DNA of 53,112 nt from Rhodospirillales bacterium (GCA_024653965.1 JANLGW010000077.1:1-53112), one strand, 5' to 3'; positions 15,738 to 25,296 are shown, counted from the stretch's first letter. Program-made: numbers and translations. Notes: generated by a model not told the origin, from the sequence alone.

Positions 15738-17240
15738 GTGGCTGATCAAAAGTTTCAAACTCCGGCCTTTCGCGAGTACCGCGACAATCCCGCCATTCAA
15801 ATCGGCGCGATGAGCCATTCCCAACCGTTCATCGCCAAGCCGGAGCACAATGAACCGCTCGGCTTCCCTGGCGAACTGGTGGAAAACTGGGAACAAAAGG
15901 CCGTCGAAAAGCTGGGCGATTTGCTCGACAAAAACCGCGCTCTGCGGGTCTATCTCGACTCTTGCGTCAAATGCGGCGCATGCACCGACAAGTGCCACTA
16001 TTTCCTCGGCACCGGCGATCCCAAAAACATGCCGGTGGCGCGCCAAGATTTACTGCGCTCGCTTTATCGCCGCCACTTCACGCTTGCGGGCAAGATCTTC
16101 CCGGGCCTCGTCGGTGCGAAAGACATGGACAAGGAGATGCTGGACGACTGGTACAAGTATTTTCACCAGTGTTCCCAGTGCCGCCGTTGCTCGGTGTTCT
16201 GTCCTTACGGCATCGATACTGCTGAAATCTCCATGGCCGCGCGCGAAATCATGGATCACATTGGCGTAGGCCAGAAGTATTCCAACGAAATTCTCGCCAA
16301 GGTCCACAAGATCGGCAACAACTTGGGCCTCCCCAAGCCGGCGCTTGCCGACACCCTTGAAGGCCTGGAAGAAGACGTCGAAGAAGACACCGGCGTCGCG
16401 GTCAAGTTCCCCCTCGATGTTCACGGCGCCGACGTATTGTTGGTGACGCCCTCTGCCGACTTTTTTGCCGAACCCCATGTGGACGGACTGATCGGCTACG
16501 GCAAAGTGTTCCATCAAGCGGGCATCAACTGGACCGTTTCGTCCTACGCATCGGAAGCGGCCAACTTCGCCATGTTCATCGGTTCTTACGAACAGATGCA
16601 CAAGGTGGCGAACCGCATCCGCAAGGCCGCTTTGGATTTGGGCGTCAAACGCATTGTGTTCGGCGAATGCGGCCATGCCTGGCGCGTCGCCTATTCGTTC
16701 TTAAACACACTGGCCGGTCCGTGGGATTTCCTGGACCCCAAGTATCCGGTGCCTCAGCACATCTTGGAAGTGACCAACGGCTTGATCAAATCGGGCGGCA
16801 TCAAACTGGATGCACAAGCCAACGACGACAAGGTGCTGACCTTCCACGACAGCTGCAACGTCGCGCGCGGTTCGCGCATGGGCGACGTCGAAGGCGGCCA
16901 ATTCATCATCCCGCGCGAGGTCATCAAGGCCAGCGTGAATAAATTCGTCGAAATGGACCCGCAAACCACCTGCGAAAAGACGTTCTGCTGCGGTGGCGGT
17001 GGTGGTCTGTTGACCGACGACTTGATGGAGCTGCGCGTCAAGGGCGCGCTGCCCCGCATGGAAGCATTGAAAGAAGTCATCGACAACCACGGCGTTACGC
17101 ACATGGCCGCGATCTGCGCCATCTGCAAAAGCCAGTTTACCAAGGTGATGCCCTACTACGGTTTCTCCATGGACATGGTCGTCAGTATTCACCAGCTGGT
17201 TTCGGATGCGATCCAGCTCGGCGCTAAGGAAGAACTTTGA
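15738..17240 (+). CDS. dsrK: DsrK, catalytic iron-sulfur subunit of DsrMKJOP
   Basis: This 500-residue HdrD-like protein handles oxidation or reduction of the DsrC cysteines at the cytoplasmic face. Two 4Fe-4S motifs are present (Cys76-Cys86 in CVKCGACTDKC, and CSQCRRCSVFCPYG). They are followed by CCG domains that hold the special cubane (HDSCNVARG, TFCCGGGGG). The start is GTG at 15738, with GAGGAG 7 nt upstream. Confidence 0.95.
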   Translation: MADQKFQTPAFREYRDNPAIQIGAMSHSQPFIAKPEHNEPLGFPGELVENWEQKAVEKLGDLLDKNRALRVYLDSCVKCGACTDKCHYFLGTGDPKNMPVARQDLLRSLYRRHFTLAGKIFPGLVGAKDMDKEMLDDWYKYFHQCSQCRRCSVFCPYGIDTAEISMAAREIMDHIGVGQKYSNEILAKVHKIGNNLGLPKPALADTLEGLEEDVEEDTGVAVKFPLDVHGADVLLVTPSADFFAEPHVDGLIGYGKVFHQAGINWTVSSYASEAANFAMFIGSYEQMHKVANRIRKAALDLGVKRIVFGECGHAWRVAYSFLNTLAGPWDFLDPKYPVPQHILEVTNGLIKSGGIKLDAQANDDKVLTFHDSCNVARGSRMGDVEGGQFIIPREVIKASVNKFVEMDPQTTCEKTFCCGGGGGLLTDDLMELRVKGALPRMEALKEVIDNHGVTHMAAICAICKSQFTKVMPYYGFSMDMVVSIHQLVSDAIQLGAKEEL

Positions 17241-17341
17241 GGTAAAGGGTGGAGCACAAGCGCAAGCTCAAGCTCTGGCCACTCCAATAACTGTTCATCA
17301 CAGAGGGGCGCTGCCCCCTTGCGAAGAAGGAAGAAAAGAAA

Positions 17342-19282
17342 ATGACTGCGGAAAAGGCTTTAAACTATCGCCGTTACGAAGAAGGCGAAAGCACGTGGGA
17401 CGACTTCCAGGAAAAGATTTTCCAGGCGGGCTGGTCTCACAAGTGCCCGACCTATGTGCACCGCACTCCGCCGTGCCAGGGTTCGTGCCCTTCCGGCCAC
17501 GACATTCGCGGCTGGCTGGCGATCGCACGCGGCATGGACAAGTCCCCCGTCGAAGGTCAGACGTGGCAGGAATATGCGTTCTCGCGCATGGTCGAAGCCA
17601 ACCCCTTCCCGTCCGTCATGGGCCGCGTTTGCCCGGCGCCGTGCGAAGACGGCTGTAACCGCAACGAAGTCGACGACCACATCGGCATCAACGGCGTTGA
17701 ACAGTACGTCGGCGACTGGGCCATCGAACACAAGCTCGCCCTGCCCAAGCCTGTAAAAGAATCCGGCAAGAAGATCGCCATCATCGGCGGCGGCCCGGGC
17801 GGCCTTTCCGCCGCGTGGCATATGCGCCGCAAAGGCCATGCCGTCACCGTGTTTGAAAAGCAAGCCAAACTGGGCGGCATGATGGCTTTCGGCATTCCCG
17901 GTTATCGCGTTCCGCGCGACATCCTGAATGCAGAAATCCAGCGCATCCTCGACGTGGGCGTGATCGCCAAAACCGGCGTGAAGATCGGCAAAGACATCAC
18001 CATCGCGCAGCTGGAAAAAGATTTCGACGCCATTTTCTGGGCCGTTGGCGCACAGAAAGGCCGCGGCCTGTTCCTCGACGCCTGGAAAGACACCGCAAAC
18101 TGCATTTCCGGCGTGGCTTTCCTCGAAGCCTTCAACCAGGGTCGTCTGCACTATACCACCAAGAAAGTGGTCGTGGTCGGCGGCGGCGATACCTCCATCG
18201 ACGTGGCGTCCGTCGCGCGTCGCTTGGGCCATATCACCACCATGGCCGAAAAAGACCGTCCGGAAGCCATCGTGCTGGGCCACACCGCCCATGACGTGGC
18301 GTCTGCCGCACAGCGCGAAGGCGTCAAGTCGGTGCTGACGTCGCTGTTCCCGCTGGAAAAAATGACCGCATCGGAGCGCGAACGCAACGACGCCACCCGC
18401 GAAGGCGTGGAAATTATGGGCGGCGTAATGCCGGTCGACATCATAAAAGACGCCAAAGGCCGCGCCACTGCGCTGCGCATGTGCAAATGCACCATGAACG
18501 GCATGACTCCGGTTCCCGTCGAAGGCACCGAATTCGACATCGAATGCGATTTGATCGTATCCGCCATCGGTCAGATGGGTGATCTGGCCGACGGCTTGGA
18601 AGCCCTGGACAACGGCAAAGGCTTCATGAACATCACCGGCGTCTATCAGGTGAAGGGCCGTGAAAAGCACTTCGCCGGTGGCGACATCGTGCGTCCGCAC
18701 CTGCTGACCACGGCCATCGGCCACGGCGCCATCGCCGCCGAAAGCATGGATCATATGCTGGCTGGCCACCCGGACGAAAAGCGCCCGAAGGTCGATGGGC
18801 ACCACTTCAACCTGCTCGAAGAACTGCACCAGCGCGGCAAAGACCCGCAGCAGTACTCGAAAGAAGCCGTGCGCGGCACTGCCGAAGCAAAATTCGCGGT
18901 GCATAACTACGAAGACCGTTCCAGCTCTCAGATCATTGCCCATGACGAACTGTTTTTGGGCCACTTCACCTACGATCCGGTGCAAAAGCGCAAAGAAAAG
19001 CACATCGGCGCCGATGAAGTCTTGGGCAACTTTGAAGAACGCCTGGTGGCATTCGACGAAGAACAGGCCAAACACGAAGGCGAACGCTGCATGAGCTGCG
19101 GCATGTGCTTCGAGTGCGACAACTGCGTCATCTTCTGCCCGCAAGACGCCGTATATCGCGTCAAGAAGGACGAAAAGACCGTTGGCCGCTACGTCGCGAC
19201 CGACTACAAAAAGTGCATCGGTTGCCACGTCTGCCGTGACGTGTGCCCGACGGGTTACATCCAGATGGGTCTCGGCGAATAA
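17342..19282 (+). CDS. dsrL: DsrL, NAD(P)H:acceptor oxidoreductase of the dsr pathway
   Basis: This 646-residue iron-sulfur flavoprotein, related to glutamate synthase small subunits, couples DsrAB to NAD(P)+. The N-terminal cysteine-rich adapter spans about 35-110. The FAD site GGGPGG is at residues 149-154, followed by a second nucleotide site VVVVGGGDTSIDVASVARR. The C-terminal part adds two 4Fe-4S motifs (CMSCGMCFECDNCVIFCP, CIGCHVCRDVCPTG). DsrL in this position is typical of sulfur oxidisers. It is preceded by a 101-bp gap with a GAAGGAAG ribosome site. Confidence 0.95.
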   Translation: MTAEKALNYRRYEEGESTWDDFQEKIFQAGWSHKCPTYVHRTPPCQGSCPSGHDIRGWLAIARGMDKSPVEGQTWQEYAFSRMVEANPFPSVMGRVCPAPCEDGCNRNEVDDHIGINGVEQYVGDWAIEHKLALPKPVKESGKKIAIIGGGPGGLSAAWHMRRKGHAVTVFEKQAKLGGMMAFGIPGYRVPRDILNAEIQRILDVGVIAKTGVKIGKDITIAQLEKDFDAIFWAVGAQKGRGLFLDAWKDTANCISGVAFLEAFNQGRLHYTTKKVVVVGGGDTSIDVASVARRLGHITTMAEKDRPEAIVLGHTAHDVASAAQREGVKSVLTSLFPLEKMTASERERNDATREGVEIMGGVMPVDIIKDAKGRATALRMCKCTMNGMTPVPVEGTEFDIECDLIVSAIGQMGDLADGLEALDNGKGFMNITGVYQVKGREKHFAGGDIVRPHLLTTAIGHGAIAAESMDHMLAGHPDEKRPKVDGHHFNLLEELHQRGKDPQQYSKEAVRGTAEAKFAVHNYEDRSSSQIIAHDELFLGHFTYDPVQKRKEKHIGADEVLGNFEERLVAFDEEQAKHEGERCMSCGMCFECDNCVIFCPQDAVYRVKKDEKTVGRYVATDYKKCIGCHVCRDVCPTGYIQMGLGE

Positions 19283-19313
19283 CCGGGCCATAAGGATTAA
19301 GGAGGAACGTCGA

Positions 19314-19781
19314 ATGCGTTCGGCAACCAAATTCCTAAGCCTCGTTGTATTGGGGTTTGCAATTTTGACGGGGGGGCTTGCCTCCCCCGCCAACGCTGGC
19401 GAAGTGCCTCGGCCCAATCCGGCCAAAGCCTTCAAGGGCACCGAGTGCGTCGAACCCGTTGACGTGATGCGCCGCGAACATATGAACTTCCTCAAACACC
19501 AGCGCGATGAAACGCTACGCGAAGGCATTCGCGGCCAGAAGTACAGCTTAAACCAGTGCATCGACTGCCACGCCGTGACGTCACCCGACATCATGGGTGG
19601 CAAGGTACGCACGCTGAAACCCTTCTGCGCCGAATGCCACAACTACGCCGCCGTTTCCATCGATTGTTTCCAGTGCCACACCGGCGCTGCGGTTCCGGGC
19701 ATCGGCCAAACGACGTCGCCCCTGCCGAATGGCCATCCTGCCGTGGCCGTGCCTGCTACCGAGGGGGGAACGGCACAATGA
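19314..19781 (+). CDS. dsrJ: DsrJ, periplasmic triheme cytochrome c
   Basis: The mature protein carries exactly three CxxCH heme sites (CIDCH, CAECH, CFQCH). A Sec signal peptide (VVLGFAILTGGLASPANA) directs it to the periplasmic side of DsrMKJOP. Cys in GTECVEP is a candidate for the unusual cysteine ligand known for DsrJ. ATG 19314 has a near-perfect AAGGAGG site; the longer upstream frame lies inside dsrL. The stop overlaps the dsrO start (ATGA). It has 155 residues, the normal length. Confidence 0.95.
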   Translation: MRSATKFLSLVVLGFAILTGGLASPANAGEVPRPNPAKAFKGTECVEPVDVMRREHMNFLKHQRDETLREGIRGQKYSLNQCIDCHAVTSPDIMGGKVRTLKPFCAECHNYAAVSIDCFQCHTGAAVPGIGQTTSPLPNGHPAVAVPATEGGTAQ

Positions 19782-20548
19782 GCACTAACAATTTGAACAC
19801 CCAGCAGACCGTCGATGCCGCCAAACGCGACTTCTTGAAGGCTGGCGCAAAAGCGACGGCAGCCGTTGCGGTTGTGACGCTCGCACCGGGCGTGACGCTG
19901 TATTCCGTCGGCGCTAAAGCCGCCGTCACCGGCCCCGCCACCAGCGAACGCCGCTGGGGCATGCTGATTGACGCCACCGCCCCCGAAGACATTTGGGACA
20001 TCGCCGTCGATGCCTGCAAGACCGAACAAGGTTGGGGCGGCGGCAATAACCCCGCCACCGATCCCCAGTGGATCCGCAAGGTTTCCGTCAAAGACCCCAA
20101 AACCGGGGCCAAGGCGACCCTACCCGTCATGTGCCAGCACTGTGAAAACCCGCCGTGCGTAGACGTCTGCCCGACCGGGGCCTCCATGCAGCGCGCGGAT
20201 GGCATCGTGTTGGTCGATAAACACATTTGCATCGGCTGTCGTTATTGCATGATGGCGTGCCCGTATGCCTGCCGTTCGTTCGTGCATGAAAATGTGACCG
20301 GGCAAAAACCGCACATGCCGCGCGGCAAGGGCACCGTTGAATCCTGCACCCTGTGCGTTCATCGTATCGACAAGGGCCAGCTTCCGGCCTGCGTCGAAGC
20401 CGTGACCACTGCGGGTTCCGACGCGATGCTGTTTGGCGATCTCAACGATCCCAATTCAGACATTTCCCGCGCCGTGTCGAAATACGTCACGCAACGCATC
20501 CGCCAAGACCTGGGCGTCGAACCCAGCGTCCATTATCGGGGGATTTAA
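19778..20548 (+). CDS. dsrO: DsrO, periplasmic ferredoxin-like subunit of DsrMKJOP
   Basis: This 256-residue protein moves electrons between DsrJ and DsrP. Four 4Fe-4S ligand groups are visible (CQHCENPPCVDVCPTGAS, CIGCRYCMMACPYA, CTLCVHRI and surrounding Cys). The N-terminus looks like a Tat signal with the motif KRDFLKAGAKA, in which the first arginine of the usual RRxFLK is lysine. The hydrophobic stretch AVAVVTLAPGVTLYSVGAKA follows. It is coupled to dsrJ by an ATGA overlap and lies 3 nt before dsrP. Confidence 0.95.
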   Translation: MSTNNLNTQQTVDAAKRDFLKAGAKATAAVAVVTLAPGVTLYSVGAKAAVTGPATSERRWGMLIDATAPEDIWDIAVDACKTEQGWGGGNNPATDPQWIRKVSVKDPKTGAKATLPVMCQHCENPPCVDVCPTGASMQRADGIVLVDKHICIGCRYCMMACPYACRSFVHENVTGQKPHMPRGKGTVESCTLCVHRIDKGQLPACVEAVTTAGSDAMLFGDLNDPNSDISRAVSKYVTQRIRQDLGVEPSVHYRGI

Positions 20549-20551
20549 GAC

Positions 20552-21796
20552 ATGGCTTTAGATACCACCGTCTACAAAGAAATCGAAGGCACGGGCGCAG
20601 ATTACTACGCCTTGGTCGGCTGGCTGGCGGTCTTCGCCGCCGCCGGTCTGGGCGCTTCGTATTACATGGAACACTACGGCCACGTAGTGACCGGCATGAC
20701 CAACGCGATCGTGTGGGGAACGCCGCACGTATTCGCGGTATTCTTGATCGTCGCCGCATCGGGCGTATTGAACGTGTCGTCCATTTCATCGGTATTCAGC
20801 AAACACCACTACAAACCGATGGCGCGCCTGTCTGCGCTCACGGCGCTGGCTTTGCTGGCTGGCGGGTTGATGGTTTTAGTGCTCGACCTTGGCCGCCCGG
20901 ATCGCCTGATCGTAGCCATGACCAAGTACAACTTCAAATCCATCTTCGCGTGGAACATCTATCTGTACACGGGCTTCTTCGTCATCGTTTTGATCTATCT
21001 GTGGATGATGATGGAACGGCGCTTCGCCCCGCATTCCAAAAAAGCCGGGCTGCTGGCCTTTGTGTGGCGTTTGGCGCTGACCACCGGTACCGGCTCCATC
21101 TTTGGTTTCTTGGTGGCGCGCCCCGGTTACGACGCCGCGATCATGGCTCCGATGTTCATCGCCATGTCGTTTGCCTTCGGCTTGGCCATCTTCATCTTGT
21201 TGGTGACCGTAACGTATAAGGCCTCCGAACGCCCCTTGGGCGATCTGATCTTGTTCAAAATGAGAAACCTTTTGGGCGTATTCATTGCGGCGGTGCTGTA
21301 TTTCACCGCTGCGATGCACCTGACCAACCTCTACGCCGCCGAGCATATGGGCGTTGAGCGCTTCATTTTAATGGATGGCGGCATCTACACCTTCCTATTT
21401 TGGGTGGTGCAGATCGGCATTGGCAGCGTTTTCCCGCTGGCGTTGCTGTTCAACCCAGCCACGGGGCGCACCTGTCAGGGCATCTCCATCGCCTCGATGA
21501 TGGTGATTGTCGGCGGTCTGGCGCAGCTTTACGTCATTATCGTCGGGGGCCAGGCGTTCCCGCTGCAGATGTTCCCCGGCATGGAAGTTTCTTCCAGCTT
21601 CTTCGACGGTCAGGTGCATGGCTATGCGCCGAGCCTGCCGGAAGTGGTGCTGGGACTGTCCGGCATTGCCACGGCGCTGCTCATCGTCGCGGTGGCGGTA
21701 AAATACCTACCGCTGCTGCCGGTCAGCCTGTCTGACGCCCATATCCGCATCAGCCGCTCTCTCGACCACCATATCGAAGATGCACCATTTAGCTAA
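20552..21796 (+). CDS. dsrP: DsrP, NrfD-like membrane subunit of DsrMKJOP
   Basis: This 414-residue polytopic protein with about ten hydrophobic spans is the quinone-interacting partner of DsrO/DsrJ. Family landmarks include ALLAGGLMVLVLDLGRPDR and the YNFKSIFAWNIYLY segment. It is the last gene of the core dsr run. A 245-bp gap with repeat copy B separates it from the biosynthetic genes downstream. Confidence 0.95.
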   Translation: MALDTTVYKEIEGTGADYYALVGWLAVFAAAGLGASYYMEHYGHVVTGMTNAIVWGTPHVFAVFLIVAASGVLNVSSISSVFSKHHYKPMARLSALTALALLAGGLMVLVLDLGRPDRLIVAMTKYNFKSIFAWNIYLYTGFFVIVLIYLWMMMERRFAPHSKKAGLLAFVWRLALTTGTGSIFGFLVARPGYDAAIMAPMFIAMSFAFGLAIFILLVTVTYKASERPLGDLILFKMRNLLGVFIAAVLYFTAAMHLTNLYAAEHMGVERFILMDGGIYTFLFWVVQIGIGSVFPLALLFNPATGRTCQGISIASMMVIVGGLAQLYVIIVGGQAFPLQMFPGMEVSSSFFDGQVHGYAPSLPEVVLGLSGIATALLIVAVAVKYLPLLPVSLSDAHIRISRSLDHHIEDAPFS

Positions 21797-21848
21797 TTTG
21801 CCGAATGGTAAATTACTGGTTTTTCGGGGGGACCTAGGCCATATTGCT

Positions 21849-21984
21849 TAGAGTGCGATCGCAATGGGTTGAAGCATTCTTGCTTCAACCCATTGCGTGA
21901 ATCGCCCTCTAGCACATGGATAGGGGCGGATTCACGCTTTAGCTGGAAACGCTAAGGCGGTTTCACCTAAAGCGATCCGACCCT
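21849..21984 (+). repeat. Two-hairpin intergenic repeat, copy B
   Basis: It begins TAGAGTGCGATCGCAAT and ends AAAGCGATCCGACCCT, as copy A does on the other strand. Hairpin 1 has a perfect 16-bp stem (21860-21875 with 21882-21897). Hairpin 2 pairs CGCTTTAG with CTAAAGCG and contains an inner GCTTTAGC/GCTAAGGC arm. The flanks TGAATCGCCCTCTA and ACATGGAT are shared by both copies. Confidence 0.8.
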
Positions 21985-22041
21985 GGCCCCCCGTGCCGTT
22001 TCCGCCCCTGGGGGCAATTAAACTATGGAACCTCATACGCC

Positions 22042-23043
22042 ATGACCGAACATCCCTTCGCCCAATACATCCGCATCATCGGACGCGGCCCCAATCTATC
22101 GAGGCCGCTGGACGAAGAAGAAATGTATGCCGCCGCAAAATTGATCCTTTCCGGCGACGTCGAGCCCCTGCAACTGGGCGCGTTTTTGTGCATCTTGCGG
22201 CTGCGAACCGAAGTGGCAGGCGAAGGTGCGGGTTTCGTGCGCGCCGTACGCGATACCATCCAGGTGCCCGCCAACGCCCCTACCGTAGACCTCGACTGGG
22301 CGACTTACTCGGGCAAAAAACGCCAGTTGCCGTGGTACTTGCTGGCGGCCAATCTGCTGGCGCAAAATGGCGTCACCATCTGCATGCAAGGCACCGAGGG
22401 CCACACCGAAGGCCGTCTGTTTTCGTCCCAAGCGCTGGCCCAGTTGGGCGTGCCGCACGCGGGCTCGTTGAGCGAGGCCGCCGAACAGATCCGCGCCACC
22501 AACTTCGCCTATCTGCCGCTACGCAACTTCGTGCCGCGCCTGCAAGACATCATCGAGCTTAAACCCATCTTGGGCGTGCGCTCGCCGGTCAACACCTTTG
22601 CGCGCATGATCAATCCGTTCAACGCCGCGCACGAACTGCAAACCGTATTTCACCCCGCCTACCGCGATGTCCACAGAGACACCGCGCAATTGCTGGGGCA
22701 AAAGCACATGGCCGTGTTCAAGGGCGAAGGCGGCGAAGCCGAACGCCGCCCGCACAAGCCGGTGGTGGTGCAATATTTGCACAATGGCGAACTGAGCGAA
22801 GAACAGTGGCCGCCCATGATCCCCGATCACGACTACGAAAAGGAAGAAGTAATGGACCTTTCGCGCCTACCCAACATCTGGGCAGGCAAAGAAAGCGACG
22901 AATACGGCATTGCCGCCGTGATCGGCACCGCCGCTTACATACTGCGCCTGATGGGCCGCGCCGCCAGCCCCGATGACGCCATCGCCCAGGCCCAGGCGTT
23001 GTGGGACAAACGCGACACCTCGCGCCTGTTTAAAGCCGCCTAA
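22042..23043 (+). CDS. YbiB/TrpD2-like protein of the anthranilate phosphoribosyltransferase superfamily
   Basis: This 333-residue protein has the helical N-domain and glycosyltransferase-3-like core of the TrpD family (LQLGAFLCILRLRTEVAGE, MQGTEGHTEGR, LGVRSPVNTFARMINP). YbiB-type proteins bind nucleic acids and lack proven phosphoribosyltransferase activity. Between dsrP and dsrN it may be a tRNA- or RNA-linked or cofactor-linked accessory, which is inference only. It ends 21 nt before dsrN and has a weak ribosome site. Confidence 0.8.
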   Translation: MTEHPFAQYIRIIGRGPNLSRPLDEEEMYAAAKLILSGDVEPLQLGAFLCILRLRTEVAGEGAGFVRAVRDTIQVPANAPTVDLDWATYSGKKRQLPWYLLAANLLAQNGVTICMQGTEGHTEGRLFSSQALAQLGVPHAGSLSEAAEQIRATNFAYLPLRNFVPRLQDIIELKPILGVRSPVNTFARMINPFNAAHELQTVFHPAYRDVHRDTAQLLGQKHMAVFKGEGGEAERRPHKPVVVQYLHNGELSEEQWPPMIPDHDYEKEEVMDLSRLPNIWAGKESDEYGIAAVIGTAAYILRLMGRAASPDDAIAQAQALWDKRDTSRLFKAA

Positions 23044-23064
23044 CGAGGATCGAAAAACACCGCC

Positions 23065-24477
23065 ATGGGCCACGTTTTCATTTCCGCCGCGCACAAATCT
23101 TCGGGCAAGACCATGGTTGCGACCGGTCTGGCCCGAGCTTTCGCCGCGCGGGGGCTAAACGTGCAGCCGTTCAAAAAAGGGCCTGACTATATCGATCCAA
23201 AATGGTTGGGCGAAGCGGCTGGAAAACCGTGTTTCAACCTGGACTTCAACACCCAATCCAACGAAGAAATTTTGGCCTTTTTCGCCGCCAAAGCCCAAGG
23301 CGCAGATCTTTCGCTGATTGAAGGCAACAAAGGACTGTATGACGGCGTGGATATCGAAGGCTCCGATTCCAATGGGGCGCTGGCCAAACTGTTGAGTGCG
23401 CCGGTAATCTTGGTCGTTGATGCTTCGGGCATTACGCGCGGAGTAGCGCCGTTGTTAATGGGCTATCGCCTATTCGACCCAGAGGTCAATATCCAAGGCG
23501 TGATCTTAAACAAGGTTTTAGGCCCGCGCCACGAAGACAAATTGATCAAGGCCATCGAACGTTATACCGACATCGAAGTGCTGGGGGCGATCAAACGCGA
23601 CGAACACCTAGGCGTGGATGAGCGTCACATCGGCCTGATCCCCAGCAATGAATACCCCCATGCCCGCGCACGCATCGACTTACTGGCGCGGGCCGTTGAA
23701 GAACAAGTTAACGTCGATCGTATACTGGCGATCGCCAACGCGGCCCCCCCCATAGCCGCCCCAAGTTCCGCACCGGATAATGGGCAACAAATGGACGTCT
23801 GCATCGCCGTCGCCAAGGATGCCGCGTTCGGCTTTTATTATGCCGACGACTTAGAGGCCCTGAAACGCGCGGGCGCGCGCATTATATATTTCAACGCCCT
23901 GAAAGACGTTTACCTGCCCACCTGCGACGGGCTGTTTTTGGGCGGAGGATTCCCCGAAACCCAAATGGATAAGCTATCGGCCAATCAGACCCTGCGCGGA
24001 CGGATCAAAGCCGCCATCGAAGCGGGCCTGCCCACCTATGCCGAATGCGGCGGATTGATGTATCTCAGCCGTTCGATCATCTGGGGCGATGCACAGCGCG
24101 ATATGGTGGGCATCGTTCCCGGTGACGCCTTAATGCATCCACGCCCCCAGGGCCGGGGCTATGTGCGCCTGAAGGCCACCGCCGCCCATCCCTGGCCGGT
24201 GCAGGGAAGCGACGCTCAAGGTAGCCTTCCGGCGCACGAATTTCATCATTCGACCTTGGAAAATCTGCCCGGCGATCTCACATTCGCTTATGACGTCTCG
24301 CGGGGGCGCGGCGTCAATGGCTCCCAGGACGGTATCGTCCTGTACAATTTGGTGGCCGGGTACGCACACCTGCGCGACACCAGCCGGTGCCGCTGGGCGG
24401 AACCGTTCACCGCATTTGTGCGCCGCTTAAAACACGCCCGCAACGGCGCTCCCTCGCCTGCGCAAGTGGCCGGATAA
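23065..24477 (+). CDS. dsrN: DsrN, cobyrinic acid a,c-diamide synthase-like glutamine amidotransferase
   Basis: This 470-residue CbiA/CobB-family enzyme is thought to amidate siroheme to the siroamide used by reverse sulfite reductase. The N-terminal dethiobiotin-synthetase-like domain has the ATP loop AAHKSSGKTM. The C-terminal class I glutaminase-like domain has FLGGGFPE and the nucleophile Cys in YAECGGLMYL. Cobalamin biosynthesis is the alternative role. The position behind dsrP and ahead of siroheme genes supports DsrN. Confidence 0.85.
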   Translation: MGHVFISAAHKSSGKTMVATGLARAFAARGLNVQPFKKGPDYIDPKWLGEAAGKPCFNLDFNTQSNEEILAFFAAKAQGADLSLIEGNKGLYDGVDIEGSDSNGALAKLLSAPVILVVDASGITRGVAPLLMGYRLFDPEVNIQGVILNKVLGPRHEDKLIKAIERYTDIEVLGAIKRDEHLGVDERHIGLIPSNEYPHARARIDLLARAVEEQVNVDRILAIANAAPPIAAPSSAPDNGQQMDVCIAVAKDAAFGFYYADDLEALKRAGARIIYFNALKDVYLPTCDGLFLGGGFPETQMDKLSANQTLRGRIKAAIEAGLPTYAECGGLMYLSRSIIWGDAQRDMVGIVPGDALMHPRPQGRGYVRLKATAAHPWPVQGSDAQGSLPAHEFHHSTLENLPGDLTFAYDVSRGRGVNGSQDGIVLYNLVAGYAHLRDTSRCRWAEPFTAFVRRLKHARNGAPSPAQVAG

Positions 24478-24498
24478 TTGACTTAAAGGATTTTGACC

Positions 24499-25296
24499 TT
24501 GAACGAAGCCCAAAAACCCCCGACCAAACCGCATGTGTTCATCGTTGGCGCAGGCCCCGGCGATCCGGGTTTGCTGACCCTCAAGGCTGCAGAATGCTTG
24601 AAAAAAGCCGACGTGGTGGTCTATGACCGCCTGGTGTCGGACGAAATTTTGGACATGGTTCCCGCCCACGCCGAAAAGATTTTTGCGGGCAAGGCCGCCC
24701 GCGATCATTTCATGCCCCAAGAGGAAATCAACCAAACCTTAGTCGATCTGGCCAAACAAAATAAAGTCGTGGTGCGGCTCAAAGGCGGCGATCCGTTCAT
24801 TTTCGGCCGCGGCAGCGAAGAAGCCATTGTGCTGGCCGAACACGGCATCAATTTTGAAGTCGTGCCCGGCATCACCGCGTCGGCGGGATGTGGAGCGTAT
24901 GCGGGCATTCCGCTGACCCACCGGGGCTTGGTCACGGGCGTGCGTTTTGTCACCGGACATTGCCGCGAAGGCCAACACTTAGACTTGAACTGGCAAAGTT
25001 TGGCCGATCCCAACACCACACTGGTGATCTATATGGGGCTGATCAACATCGAAAAAATTTCCAGCGAACTGATCAAAGCTGGACTGCCTGCCGACACTCC
25101 GGCTGCGGGCATCGAACGCGGCACCACGCCGGAACAGCGCACCATTCTCACCACCTTGGAAAAACTGCCCCAGTGCATCCACCGCGCGGAGCTGAAAGCG
25201 CCGTCGTTGCTGATCATCGGCAAGGTCGTGGACTTGGCCAATACCATCGGCTGGCATACCCAGGCGCATCAATGCGTGCTGGATGATGAAACTTAA
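24499..25296 (+). CDS. cobA: Uroporphyrinogen-III C-methyltransferase (SUMT)
   Basis: This 265-residue enzyme methylates uroporphyrinogen III twice with S-adenosylmethionine to give precorrin-2, the siroheme precursor. Motifs are VGAGPGDPGLLTLKA, VRLKGGDPFIFGRGSEEA and VPGITASAGCGAYAGIPLTH. No ATG fits. Two TTG codons lie at 24493 and 24499, and AAAGGA at 24485-24490 sets the start at 24499 (8 nt spacing). The rare start may hold expression low. There is no CysG dehydrogenase/chelatase domain, so the chelatase comes from the next gene. Confidence 0.92.
   Translation: MNEAQKPPTKPHVFIVGAGPGDPGLLTLKAAECLKKADVVVYDRLVSDEILDMVPAHAEKIFAGKAARDHFMPQEEINQTLVDLAKQNKVVVRLKGGDPFIFGRGSEEAIVLAEHGINFEVVPGITASAGCGAYAGIPLTHRGLVTGVRFVTGHCREGQHLDLNWQSLADPNTTLVIYMGLINIEKISSELIKAGLPADTPAAGIERGTTPEQRTILTTLEKLPQCIHRAELKAPSLLIIGKVVDLANTIGWHTQAHQCVLDDET

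Noticed and set aside
23065-24477. Cobalamin-pathway CobB rather than DsrN
   Set aside because: It cannot be fully excluded by sequence, but no other cobalamin genes are present and its place beside dsrP favours DsrN.
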